Source: Streptomyces sp. NRRL S-244 | GTDB lineage: Bacteria > Actinomycetota > Actinomycetes > Streptomycetales > Streptomycetaceae | Length of the DNA stretch: 64,000 bases | NCBI RefSeq assembly: GCF_000717915.1 | Contig: NZ_JOCX01000020.1 | Span: forward strand, 40,412-104,411 | Direction: 5' to 3' | Part shown: piece by piece, positions 46,992 through 57,436 of the stretch | Layout of the letters: each line of letters opens with the position of its first letter | Numbering within the stretch: the first letter of the stretch is position 1 | Position numbers and translations under genes: made by a program | The notes under the pieces: model-generated | Databases searched by the model: none | What the model saw: only the letters and a program-made list of their open reading frames with translations | What the model was told of the DNA's origin: nothing

Positions 46992-49454
46992 ATGCACCAC
47001 TCCCCCTCGCCCGAGACCCACCACGACCCCTTCGTACGGGTAAGGGGTGCCCGGGAGCACAATCTGCGCGGCGTCGACGTGGACATCCCGCGCGACGCCC
47101 TGACCGTGTTCACCGGGGTCTCCGGCTCCGGGAAGAGCTCCCTGGCCTTCGGCACGCTCTACGCCGAGGCCCAGCGCCGGTACTTCGAGTCGGTGGCCCC
47201 GTACGCCCGCCGCCTCATCCACCAGATCGGCGCCCCGAAGGTGGACTCCGTCACCGGACTGCCGCCCGCGGTCTCGCTGGAGCAGCGGCGCTCCTCCCCC
47301 GGCTCGCGGTCCTCGGTCGGGACGGTGACCCTGCTGTCCAACTCCCTGCGGATGCTGTACTCGCGCGCCGGGACCTATCCGCCGGGCGCCGAGCGGCTCG
47401 ACTCGGACGCCTTCTCCCCCAACACCGCCGCCGGGGCCTGCCCTTCCTGCCACGGACTCGGCAGCATCCACCGCACCAGCGAGGAACTCCTGGTGCCGGA
47501 TCCGGAGCTGTCGATCCGTCAGGGCGCCATCGCCGCCTGGCCCGGGGCCTGGCAGGGCAAGAACCTCCGGGACGTCCTGGAGGTGCTCGGGTACGACGTG
47601 GACGCGCCCTGGCGGGAGTTGGCGGCCGAGGACCGCGAGTGGATCCTGTTCACCGAGGAGCAGCCGGTGGTCACGGTGCATCCGGTGCGGGACGCGGACC
47701 GGATCCAACGGCCCTACCAGGGCACCTATATGAGCGCCCACCGCTATGTGATGCGGACCTTCTCCGACAGCAAGAGCGCCACGCTGCGGGCCCGCGCGGA
47801 GCGCTTCCTGACCGATTCCCCGTGCCCGGTGTGCGAGGGCCGGCGGCTGGGACCCGCGGCGCTGGCCGTGACGTTCGCGGGCCGGACGATCGCGGAGCTG
47901 GCGGCGCTGCCGCTGACCGCCCTGGACGCCGTACTGGCCTCCGTACCGGACTCCGTACGGGAGGGCGCGCCCGCGGGCGGGGAGGCGGCGCGGGTGCTCG
48001 CCGAGGATCTGCGGTCCCGGATCGGGCCGGTCGTGGAGCTCGGGCTCGGCTATCTGAGCCTGGACCGCACGGCGCCGACCCTGTCGGCGGGCGAGTTGCA
48101 GCGGCTGAGGCTGGCGACGCAGCTGCGGTCGGGGCTGTTCGGGGTGGTGTACGTGCTGGACGAGCCGTCGGCCGGGCTGCATCCGGCCGACACCGAGGCG
48201 CTGCTCGGCGTACTGGACCGGCTCAAGGCCGCGGGGAACACGGTGTTCGTGGTCGAGCACCACCTCGACGTGGTGCGGCACGCGGACTGGCTGGTGGACG
48301 TGGGTCCGCTGGCCGGGGAGCACGGCGGGCGGGTGCTGTACAGCGGGCCGCCGCAGGGGCTCGCGGGTGTGGCGGAGTCGGCGACGGCGCGGCACCTGTT
48401 CGGGTCGGACGAGGCGGAGGCGGTGACGAAGACGGAGGCGGAGGCGGAGGCGGAAGCGGAGCCGGGACTGCGGCCGGCGCGGGCGGCGCGCGGTTCGGTC
48501 CGGCTCAGCGCCGTCGAGCGGCACAACCTGCGGGGCGTGGACGCCGAGTTCCCGCTCGGGGTGTTCACCGCGGTCACCGGCGTGTCGGGGTCGGGCAAGT
48601 CCACGCTGGTGGGCCAGGTGCTCGCCCGGGAGGTCGGGGAGCGGATCGCGGACCCGGGGTTCCCGGTGCGGCGGCTGGTGGAGGTGGACCAGAAGCCGAT
48701 CGGCCGGACCCCGCGGTCCAACCTGGCCACGTACACGGGACTGTTCGACGTGGTGCGCAAGCTGTTCACGCAGGCTCCGCAGGCGCGGGCGCGCGGCTGG
48801 AAGGCGGGCCGGTTCTCCTTCAACGTGCCGGGCGGCCGGTGCGAGACCTGCCAGGGCGAGGGGTTCGTCTCGGTGGAGCTGCTGTTCCTGCCGAGTACGT
48901 ACGCCCCGTGCCCGGAGTGCGCCGGGGCCCGGTACAACACCGAGACCCTGGACGTGCGGTACGAGGGGCTGAACATCGCGGAAGTGCTGGGCCTGACGGT
49001 GGAGTCCGCGGCGTCCTTCTTCGCGCGGGTCCCGGCGGCGGCGCGCAGCCTGCGGGCACTGGAGGACATCGGGCTCGGCTATCTGCGGCTGGGCCAGCCG
49101 GCCACGGAGCTGTCGGGCGGCGAGGCGCAGCGGATCAAGCTGGCGACGGAGCTCCAGCGCCTGCGCCGCGACCACACCCTGTACGTGCTGGACGAGCCGA
49201 CGACCGGGCTGCATCCGGCGGACGTACGGGTGCTGCTGCGGCAGTTGCACGGGCTGGTGGACGCCGGGCACTCGGTGGTGGTCGTGGAGCACGACATGGA
49301 GGTGGTGGCGGGCGCGGACTGGGTGATCGACCTGGGTCCGGGCGGCGGCACGGACGGCGGCAGGATCGTCGCGGCGGGCACGCCGGCGGAGGTCGCCGCC
49401 GCGGGCGCGGGCCGTACGGCGGGCTACCTCGCGCGGGCGCTGGGCCGGACGTAG
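46992..49454 (+). CDS. UvrA paralogue (class II excinuclease-like ABC ATPase)
   Basis: 820 residues from the ATG at 46992. Two ABC halves: Walker A TGVSGSGKSSLAFGTLY (residues ~41-57) with signature LSAGELQRLRLATQL, and a second Walker A GVSGSGKSTLVGQV with LSGGEAQRIKLATEL. Zinc-binding CxxC pairs lie in GACPSCHGLG, CPVCEGRRLG, CETCQGEGF and CPECAGARY. The length is ~120 residues short of UvrA, and the UvrB-binding region between the first Walker A and signature is reduced, as in UvrA2/DrrC-type proteins. These bind damaged or drug-modified DNA and are linked to DNA-binder tolerance. An E/A-rich linker (EAEAEAEAEPG) joins the halves. Stand-alone gene. Confidence 0.9.
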   Translation: MHHSPSPETHHDPFVRVRGAREHNLRGVDVDIPRDALTVFTGVSGSGKSSLAFGTLYAEAQRRYFESVAPYARRLIHQIGAPKVDSVTGLPPAVSLEQRRSSPGSRSSVGTVTLLSNSLRMLYSRAGTYPPGAERLDSDAFSPNTAAGACPSCHGLGSIHRTSEELLVPDPELSIRQGAIAAWPGAWQGKNLRDVLEVLGYDVDAPWRELAAEDREWILFTEEQPVVTVHPVRDADRIQRPYQGTYMSAHRYVMRTFSDSKSATLRARAERFLTDSPCPVCEGRRLGPAALAVTFAGRTIAELAALPLTALDAVLASVPDSVREGAPAGGEAARVLAEDLRSRIGPVVELGLGYLSLDRTAPTLSAGELQRLRLATQLRSGLFGVVYVLDEPSAGLHPADTEALLGVLDRLKAAGNTVFVVEHHLDVVRHADWLVDVGPLAGEHGGRVLYSGPPQGLAGVAESATARHLFGSDEAEAVTKTEAEAEAEAEPGLRPARAARGSVRLSAVERHNLRGVDAEFPLGVFTAVTGVSGSGKSTLVGQVLAREVGERIADPGFPVRRLVEVDQKPIGRTPRSNLATYTGLFDVVRKLFTQAPQARARGWKAGRFSFNVPGGRCETCQGEGFVSVELLFLPSTYAPCPECAGARYNTETLDVRYEGLNIAEVLGLTVESAASFFARVPAAARSLRALEDIGLGYLRLGQPATELSGGEAQRIKLATELQRLRRDHTLYVLDEPTTGLHPADVRVLLRQLHGLVDAGHSVVVVEHDMEVVAGADWVIDLGPGGGTDGGRIVAAGTPAEVAAAGAGRTAGYLARALGRT

Positions 49455-49593
49455 GTTTCAACGAAGTCCGCTGCCAAGCGAGTTGGCGTACTGGCATGCT
49501 GAGCCTGAGCCGGATCGAGGGGGCGGTCCTGCCGGGGCCAGGGGGTTCTGCGGGCCCCGCGGTCCGCGAAGACCTGCGTCTCAGGAGGAGCCA

Positions 49594-51171
49594 GTGGGTT
49601 TGGGTGGGCTGCGGGCGGGGGACCCGGAGCGGATCGGCGGCTTCACGCTCGTCGGCCGGCTGGGTGCGGGCGGCATGGGTGTCGTCTACCTGGCACAGGG
49701 TGCCGACGGCCGGCTCGTCGCCCTCAAGCGGCTGCGCGAGGAGTTCGCTTCGGACTCCGAGTTCCGGGCACGGTTCCGGCGTGAGGCCGCGGCGCTGCTG
49801 CGCGTCCAGGGCGCCTGCACGGCCCGGGTGCTGGCGGTCGAGACCGAGGCGAGCAGTCCGTTCGTCGTCATGGAGTACGTACAGGGCCCGACGCTGGCGG
49901 AACACGTCGGCGAACACGGGCCGTTGCGCGGTGACATGGCGCACGGCTTCGCCGTCGGGCTCGCCGAGGCGCTCGTGGCGATCCACGGGGCCGGCCTCGT
50001 CCATCGCGATCTCAAGCCCGGCAACGTGCTGCTGTCGAACCAGGGACCGAAGGTCATCGATTTCGGCATCGCGCAGGCCGCCGACGCCACGGCGCTGACC
50101 CGCCCCGGTGTGGTGGTCGGGACCGTGGGCTACATGGCGCCGGAACAGGCGCGCGGGCAGGCGGGGCCTCCGGCCGACGTGTTCGCGTGGGCGCTGACCG
50201 TCGCCTACGCCGCCACCGGACGCCACCCGTTCGGCACCGGACCGTCCGAGGCGGTGCTGTACCGGGTCCTGCACGAGGAACCCGACCTCGACGGTGTTCC
50301 CGCGCACCTCAGGACACTGCTGGCGCCGGCCCTGGACAGGGCGCCCGAGCGGCGTCCCACCCCCCGGCACCTGCTCGCCGGACTGACCGGTGCCACGGAT
50401 CCCGGGACGGTCGCCGACGCCGAGGCCGTCAGCACGCTGCTCGCCACCGCGTGGCGGATGCCGGCAACCGGGGCGCCGCCGGCCTCCGTGCCGAGGCGGC
50501 GCACCGCGCTGGTCGCCGCGGCGGCGGCGGTGCTCCTGCTCTCGACCGCCGGGATCGTCTGGGGGGTACTGCCCGGTGGCGCAGACTCGACGGCCTCCGG
50601 CACGACCGCGCCCGCGGGCCGGCCGGCGAGCGCGGCGCCCTCCTCGTCCCCGACGGTCTCGGCGCCGCGCACGGCCCCCGGTCCGACCGGATCGGCTCCC
50701 CGGCCGACCGGCCCCCGGACGACGGCGCCGGCGCCGGCCACCCCGGCCTTGATCCCCTCGCCACCACCCCCGTCCTCGCCCCCCGCATCCACGGGCCCGC
50801 TCACCAACACCCACAGCGGGCTGTGCATCGACACCAACGGACCGCAGCGGCCCGGCCTCGAAGTCGTGCTCCGCGCGTGCGGTAACTACAGCGGCCAGAT
50901 CTGGGCCCATGACGAGACGAGCCTGCACCTCACGAACCCGCCCAGCGGCCTGTGCCTGGACACGAACGGCCCCCCGGCCACGGGCGTCATGGCCGTGCTC
51001 AATCCGTGCGGCTACTACAGCGGCCAGCAATGGCACTACGACGCCGGAGCCGGCCGGTTCGTCAACCCGGCGAGCGGCCTGTGCCTGGACACGAACGGCC
51101 CCCCGGCCCTCAACCTCTACCTGGTGCTCAACCCCTGCGGAAACCACACCGGCCAGTCCTGGCGCAGGTGA
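49594..51171 (+). CDS. Transmembrane Ser/Thr protein kinase with extracellular ricin-type lectin domain
   Basis: 525 residues from a GTG at 49594, with AGGAGGAG upstream. Kinase domain ~15-280: glycine loop GRLGAGGMGVVYL, Lys45 in VALKRL, catalytic loop VHRDLKPGNVLL (~136-147), KVIDFGIAQ, and GTVGYMAPEQARG. A single membrane helix (~306-328; ALVAAAAAVLLLSTAGIVWG) separates it from a Ser/Pro/Thr-rich spacer. Three repeats follow (SGLCIDTNGP...CGNYSGQIW, SGLCLDTNGP...CGYYSGQQW, SGLCLDTNGP...CGNHTGQSW): a ricin-type beta-trefoil with QxW motifs. The kinase would sense sugars outside and phosphorylate inside; the ligand is unknown. It is 139 bp downstream of the UvrA-like gene and converges on the phosphatase. 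Confidence 0.92.
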   Translation: MGLGGLRAGDPERIGGFTLVGRLGAGGMGVVYLAQGADGRLVALKRLREEFASDSEFRARFRREAAALLRVQGACTARVLAVETEASSPFVVMEYVQGPTLAEHVGEHGPLRGDMAHGFAVGLAEALVAIHGAGLVHRDLKPGNVLLSNQGPKVIDFGIAQAADATALTRPGVVVGTVGYMAPEQARGQAGPPADVFAWALTVAYAATGRHPFGTGPSEAVLYRVLHEEPDLDGVPAHLRTLLAPALDRAPERRPTPRHLLAGLTGATDPGTVADAEAVSTLLATAWRMPATGAPPASVPRRRTALVAAAAAVLLLSTAGIVWGVLPGGADSTASGTTAPAGRPASAAPSSSPTVSAPRTAPGPTGSAPRPTGPRTTAPAPATPALIPSPPPPSSPPASTGPLTNTHSGLCIDTNGPQRPGLEVVLRACGNYSGQIWAHDETSLHLTNPPSGLCLDTNGPPATGVMAVLNPCGYYSGQQWHYDAGAGRFVNPASGLCLDTNGPPALNLYLVLNPCGNHTGQSWRR

Positions 51172-51193
51172 GAGCGGCCCGGCGGCAGGCGGC

Positions 51194-51856
51194 CTACGCG
51201 TCGCCCGGGAGCAGGTGCTGCGCGAGTTCGCGGAAGCTCCACCGGCCCTGGCGGCGGGTGAACATCCACACCAGGTCGTAGCGGTCGGGCCAGACGGCGG
51301 GGACGCCGAGGACCTGGTGGGCGCCGAGGGCGTGGATCAGGCGGGGCATGCCGGTGTGCTCCCAGCAGACGAGTACGGGCATCGGGGCGGCCAGCGCGGC
51401 GCGCGCCAGGGCCTCCTCGGCACCGACGGCGAACTCTGTGCGCAGGGGCGCGCGGAGGGCGGCGGTCAGCGGCTCGACCGTCTGGCGGCAGCGGGCGGGG
51501 GGCTTCCCTCCGGGTCCGGACGGGCCGCCGGCCGCGAAGACGACGGCGGGGCGCGGCAGCGTCGATCCGCCGGCCGGCGGGAACAGGCTGTGCAGTTCCT
51601 CGGCCCGGCGGCGGCCGCGCCCGGCGAGGGATCCGGGGTCCTCGTTGCCGTCCTCGTCCTCGCCCAGGTCCCCCGCGTACGGCTTCTCCGCGTGCCGGAC
51701 CAGCATGACCAGGGCGTCCTTCGGCGCGGCTTTCGGGCCGTGGGCGGCGGTGGACGGATCCTCCGCCGAGCAGCCGGCCATCGCGAGCGGGGCGAGGGCG
51801 GCGGCCGCCAGGAGGGTGCGGCGGCGCGGTCCGGACCCGGCGGGGGCTTCTGGCAT
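51194..51856 (-). CDS. Histidine phosphatase family lipoprotein
   Basis: 220 residues from the ATG at 51856. The N-terminus has a twin-arginine-like signal (SGPRRRTLLAAAALAPLAMA) ending in the lipobox LAMAGC, so it is probably an exported lipoprotein. The mature domain has VMLVRHAEKPYAGDLGED (the RHG-type motif as RHAEK, catalytic His) and VLVCWEHTGMPRLIHALG (second His and acid). Phosphoglycerate-mutase-like phosphatases of this kind act on sugar or nucleotide phosphates; the substrate is unknown. It lies between a convergent kinase and a Stealth gene 85 bp upstream in the same direction. Confidence 0.88.
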   Translation of the reverse strand: MPEAPAGSGPRRRTLLAAAALAPLAMAGCSAEDPSTAAHGPKAAPKDALVMLVRHAEKPYAGDLGEDEDGNEDPGSLAGRGRRRAEELHSLFPPAGGSTLPRPAVVFAAGGPSGPGGKPPARCRQTVEPLTAALRAPLRTEFAVGAEEALARAALAAPMPVLVCWEHTGMPRLIHALGAHQVLGVPAVWPDRYDLVWMFTRRQGRWSFRELAQHLLPGDA

Positions 51857-51930
51857 GGGGCCCACTGTCCCCCACCGGCCGGACGCCTCCGTGGCGCGGC
51901 GCGGCGTACCGCCGGCACGAGCGCCCGGTC

Positions 51931-51955
51931 GGCCGATCGGATCAGCCGATCGGCC
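51931..51955 (-). terminator. Perfect palindrome around the Stealth gene stop codon
   Basis: GGCCGATCGG (51931-51940), a 5-nt loop, and CCGATCGGCC (51946-51955). The stop codon (51942-51944) lies in the loop, and the last codons of the gene form one arm. Confidence 0.6.
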
Positions 51956-53747
51956 GAGGCCTCTCGTACGACCCGTACGTCTCGTACGGCCCGCACGTCT
52001 CGTGAGGCCCGCACCTCTCGTACGGCCCGCACCTCTCGTACGGCGACGGCACCGGGAAGTACGCCTCCAGGAAGGCGGTGACCGCGCGCTGCTGCTCCTG
52101 TGGCGACAGCCCGGGTCGGGTGTCGTCGTCGGCGAGGCAGAACGCGTCGGCCCAGCGGTCGGCCGCCAGGCCGGGCAGCCGGTCGATCTCCTCGGCCCGG
52201 CCGGTGCTGACGTACGCGTGGTGCAGTTCGCCCTCCACGGCACGGCCGTCGGCGAGGGCCAGGTGGGAGGCGAGGGTGACCGGGGCGAGGTCGTCGGCGC
52301 TGCGGAAGACCGAGCGGCTGGTGGTGGTCAGCCGGCCGGGCAGCCGCGCCTCGACGTGGGCGAAGAGGGAGCGGCTGAGCGGGTACGGGGTGTGGGCCAG
52401 GATGTGCGGGTAGGTGCGGCCGACGGCCCGTTCCACCGCATGGCGGGTGGCCTTCTGGGAGGCGGTGAAGACGTCGTCGTCGACGCCGGGGGCGCTGGGG
52501 GCCACGGCCCGCTGGTCGTGGAAGACCTTGGGCAGGCCGGAGGAGAGGAAATAGTTCTGGGGGCGCTGCGGGCGGCCGAGGAAGATGTCGTCGTTGAAGT
52601 AGAGGAAGTGCTCGGCGAGGCCCGGGATGCGGTGGAGCTGGCTCTCGATGGCGTGGGAGTTGAAGACGGGGAGGCCGGCGGGGTCGGCGAACAGCTCGCG
52701 GTGGTCGACGACGGTGACCTGCGGGTGGTCGGTGGCCAGCCAGGACGGGATCTGGTCGTCGGTGACGATGAAGACGCGGCGGATCCAGGGGGCGTGGGCG
52801 GCGATGGAGCGCAGGCAGTAGCGCAGCTCCCCGCGGTCGCGGTAGCGGTTCTCGGCGTGGTCGACGGGGGCCCGCTCGGCGCCGCCGGATCCCGTGGCGG
52901 CCCTGGCGGCGCGGTCGCGGCGGCGGCGCCAGGCGGGGTCGGCGGCGTCGACCCAGGTGATCACGGCGTCGACGGGGAAGTCGATGTCGTCGGGGAAGCG
53001 GCCGGCGAAGGCGTCGACGACGGGGTGGTCGCGGTCGCCGACGCGGGTGGTGGACGTGGCTTCGAGGGTGGGCACCCACCAGCCGTACGGGGTCTCGCGC
53101 AGCCCGGCGATCGCGCCGATGCCCGACTCGGCGGCTTCCCAGAACTCCAGGTCACAGCCGGTTTCGGGGCCGTAGGCCACGGTCCGGCCGGAGGTGACGA
53201 CCGGCTGGAAGAGCCGGATGCCCTTGATCTTCGGGGGGTCGGTTTCGGCGGGCGAGCCCTCGTGGGCCACGACCGCTTCGGGGAGTGCTTCGGCGAGGAC
53301 CTCTCCGGCTTCGCTGCCGTCACCGAGGAGCCGGGCGTACACCGGGAGCCCGGCGAAGGCCGCCGCGCATGCCTTCAGGGCGGCCGCGCGGTCGCCCGGG
53401 GCGATGGCCACCCGGTGCCGGAGCTCCCCGTCGGGGACCAGCCCGTACGGGACGGCGGCCGTTTCGAGTGCCTCGGCGACCGCGTTCAGGTTGGCGTTCC
53501 GGGCGTCGGCGGGCAGCAGGTCGTCGCGGACCCGGGAGAGCCGGCCGCGGTGGCGGACCAGGCCCGGCAGCTTCCCCAGCAGCTCGTCCTCACGGGCCCG
53601 GCCGGGCGGGGGCGGCGCCGGGCTCCCGCTCCCGGTGCTCTCCCGCACGGCGGCGTCGGGCTGCTTCGGTACGCCGCCGGGCCGGCGCAGCGTCCGTACG
53701 ATCCGGCGCAGGCCGACGGGAAGGGGGAGACGGGAACGGCCCTGCAT
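51942..53747 (-). CDS. Stealth family sugar-phosphate transferase (capsular polysaccharide-type)
   Basis: 601 residues from the ATG at 53747. All four Stealth regions are seen: CR1 IDFPVDAVITWVDAADPAWR, CR2 NRYRDRGELRYCLRSIAAHA followed by PWIRRVFIVTDDQIPSWL, CR3 HFLYFNDDIFLGRPQRPQNY, and CR4 later (TYPHILAHTPYPLSRSLFAH). These enzymes transfer hexose-1-phosphate from UDP-sugars to glycans, forming phosphodiester-linked polymers, and in human GNPTAB make the lysosomal tag. A basic N-terminal patch (LPVGLRRIVRTLRR) but no signal peptide. Odd: a C-terminal hexapeptide repeat with cysteines. The envelope glycan target is inferred. Confidence 0.9.
   Translation of the reverse strand: MQGRSRLPLPVGLRRIVRTLRRPGGVPKQPDAAVRESTGSGSPAPPPPGRAREDELLGKLPGLVRHRGRLSRVRDDLLPADARNANLNAVAEALETAAVPYGLVPDGELRHRVAIAPGDRAAALKACAAAFAGLPVYARLLGDGSEAGEVLAEALPEAVVAHEGSPAETDPPKIKGIRLFQPVVTSGRTVAYGPETGCDLEFWEAAESGIGAIAGLRETPYGWWVPTLEATSTTRVGDRDHPVVDAFAGRFPDDIDFPVDAVITWVDAADPAWRRRRDRAARAATGSGGAERAPVDHAENRYRDRGELRYCLRSIAAHAPWIRRVFIVTDDQIPSWLATDHPQVTVVDHRELFADPAGLPVFNSHAIESQLHRIPGLAEHFLYFNDDIFLGRPQRPQNYFLSSGLPKVFHDQRAVAPSAPGVDDDVFTASQKATRHAVERAVGRTYPHILAHTPYPLSRSLFAHVEARLPGRLTTTSRSVFRSADDLAPVTLASHLALADGRAVEGELHHAYVSTGRAEEIDRLPGLAADRWADAFCLADDDTRPGLSPQEQQRAVTAFLEAYFPVPSPYERCGPYERCGPHETCGPYETYGSYERPRPIG
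51954..52043 (-). repeat. 18-bp tandem repeat encoding a hexapeptide array
   Basis: Five units encode PYERCG, PYERCG, PHETCG, PYETYG, SYERPR at the C-terminus of the Stealth protein. Cys, Tyr and charged residues dominate. The array keeps frame and stops 10 bp before the gene's end. Confidence 0.8.
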
Positions 53748-53940
53748 ATACGACCTCGCGAGACGGCGCCGGTGTGCGGCACCCGAGGATGCGGACGGCA
53801 CCCGGCGTGAGGGGGTGCGGCGCCGTCCGGCAGGCAGGGGCGGATGCCTCGTTCACCTCCACCTTTCCCTTCGTTCATTTTTCACGCAAGTACCAGGAGT
53901 CCCTTGTTCCCGTCTCACAGCGACTTCTCAGAATCCCCTC

Positions 53941-54683
53941 TCACGCTCCGTGCTTGCGGACCGCCCGCAGCCATTCGCGGTTCATGGCGGCGATGGACGG
54001 CAGCGGGATGCCCTTGGGGCAGGCCGTGGCGCATTCGCCGGTGAGGGTGCAGCCGCCGAAGCCCTCGTCGTCCATCCGGGCCACCATGTCGAGGACGCGG
54101 GTCTCGCGCTCCGGCGAGCCCTGCGGCAGCACGTTCAGGTGGTTGACCTTGGCGGAGGTGAAGAGCATCGCGGAACCGTTGGGGCAGGCCGCCACGCAGG
54201 CCCCGCAGCCGATGCACTCGGCGTGCTCGAAGGCGGAGTCGGCGTCGGCCTTGGGCACGGCGGTGGCGTGCGCCTCGGGGGCGGAACCGGTGGGGGCGGT
54301 GATGTAGCCGCCGGCCTGGATGATCCGGTCGAAGGCGCCGCGGTCCACGACGAGGTCCTTGACCACCGGGAAGGCGGCGGCGCGCCAGGGCTCGACGTCG
54401 ATGGTGTCGCCGTCGGCGAAGGAGCGCATGTGCAGCTGGCAGGTGGTGGTGCGCTCGGGGCCGTGGGCGTCGCCGTTGATCACGAGGCTGCACGCGCCGC
54501 ATATGCCCTCGCGGCAGTCGTGGTCGAAGGCGACCGGGTCCTCGCCGCGCAGGATGAGGTCCTCGTTGAGGGTGTCGAGCATCTCCAGGAACGACATGTC
54601 GCGGGAGATGCCGTCGACCTCGTACGTGACCATGGCGCCGGGGGTGTCGGGGTTCTGCTGGCGCCAGACGCGCAGGTTGAGCC

Positions 54684-54687
<4 letters not shown>
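53941..54687 (-). CDS. sdhB: Succinate dehydrogenase/fumarate reductase iron-sulfur subunit
   Basis: 248 residues from the ATG at 54687. The [2Fe-2S] domain has [20 protein letters not shown] and TTTCQLHMR; the C-terminal ferredoxin domain has [17 protein letters not shown] and [20 protein letters not shown] for the [4Fe-4S] and [3Fe-4S] clusters. It passes electrons from SdhA flavin to the membrane subunit. It overlaps sdhA by 4 bp (ATGA) and is last in the sdhCAB operon. Confidence 0.95.
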
Positions 54688-56636
<1,949 letters not shown>

Positions 56637-56637
56637 G

Positions 56638-57342
56638 TCAGCTCACCACTCCGGTCATGACGGCGACGGGGACGGAAACGAAGCCCGCGAAGAGGACGAG
56701 GGCGAGGGCGTCGGCGAGGAACTTCAGCGCCCGGTCGCGGCGGGCGTTGCCCGCGCCGAGGGTCTGGGCGGCGCTCCAGAAGCCGTGCCGGACGTGCAGG
56801 GCGAGGGCGGACATCGCCACGATGTAGATCGTGTTGCCGTACCAGGTGGAGAAGGTGGCGAGGACGTTCTCGTAGGGGTGGCCGGCCCACGCGCGCTCGT
56901 TGACGGTGAGCGTGGTGAGGTCGAGCAGGTGCCAGACGATGAACAGGGCGAGGATGACGCCGCCCCAGCGCATGGTGCGGGTGGCGTAGCTCGCGCGGCG
57001 GCGCTTGTGGGCGTACTTGACCGGGCGGGCCTTGATGTCCCTTCGGCTGAGCTGGTACGCGGACACGCCGTGGCCGACGACCGCGGCGAGGAGCACGACG
57101 CGCACGATCCACAGGGCCCACTCGTGGTGGAGGAAGGGCGAGCCGAGGGTGCGCAGCCAGTGGGCGTAGCCGTTGAACTCGGCGGACCCGAAGAAGATCT
57201 TGAGGTTGCCGAGCATGTGGACGACCAGGTATCCGAGCATGATCAGCCCGGACACCGCCATCACGGACTTCTTGCCGACGGTGGAGTCCCAGAGCGTGCG
57301 CGTGGTGGACGGCCGTCGGCCCGTCCGCGTTGCCAGAGCCAT
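56638..57342 (-). CDS. sdhC: Succinate dehydrogenase cytochrome b subunit (single five-helix type)
   Basis: 234 residues from the ATG at 57342 (an in-frame TTG at 57363 is less likely). Five membrane helices, with heme-ligand histidines in [50 protein letters not shown] and [15 protein letters not shown]. It is the TIGR02046-type fused anchor, binding two hemes b and the quinone. First gene of sdhCAB. The promoter region is shared with a divergent LysR gene 94 bp away. Confidence 0.92.
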   Translation of the reverse strand: MALATRTGRRPSTTRTLWDSTVGKKSVMAVSGLIMLGYLVVHMLGNLKIFFGSAEFNGYAHWLRTLGSPFLHHEWALWIVRVVLLAAVVGHGVSAYQLSRRDIKARPVKYAHKRRRASYATRTMRWGGVILALFIVWHLLDLTTLTVNERAWAGHPYENVLATFSTWYGNTIYIVAMSALALHVRHGFWSAAQTLGAGNARRDRALKFLADALALVLFAGFVSVPVAVMTGVVS

Positions 57343-57400
57343 GCCACCGACGGTAAGGACCAAAGTCCCGAGAGGTCCAAGACATGATGGCGCTGATCTC

Positions 57401-57417
57401 CATAGGGAATGCCTATG
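57401..57417. promoter_or_regulatory. LysR-type binding site between sdhC and lysR
   Basis: CATAGG, GAATG, CCTATG: 6-bp inverted repeat with a 5-nt spacer, containing the T-N11-A pattern (T57403, A57415). It lies 20 bp before the LysR start and 59 bp before the sdhC start. Confidence 0.6.
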
Positions 57418-57436
57418 TACGGCGTACGCTGGGGCG

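Noticed and set aside
46824..49292. Long minus-strand open frame opposite the UvrA-like gene
   Set aside because: Antisense frames stay open in GC-rich coding DNA; the translation is His/Arg/Pro/Gln-rich and has no domain, while the plus strand encodes clear ABC motifs.
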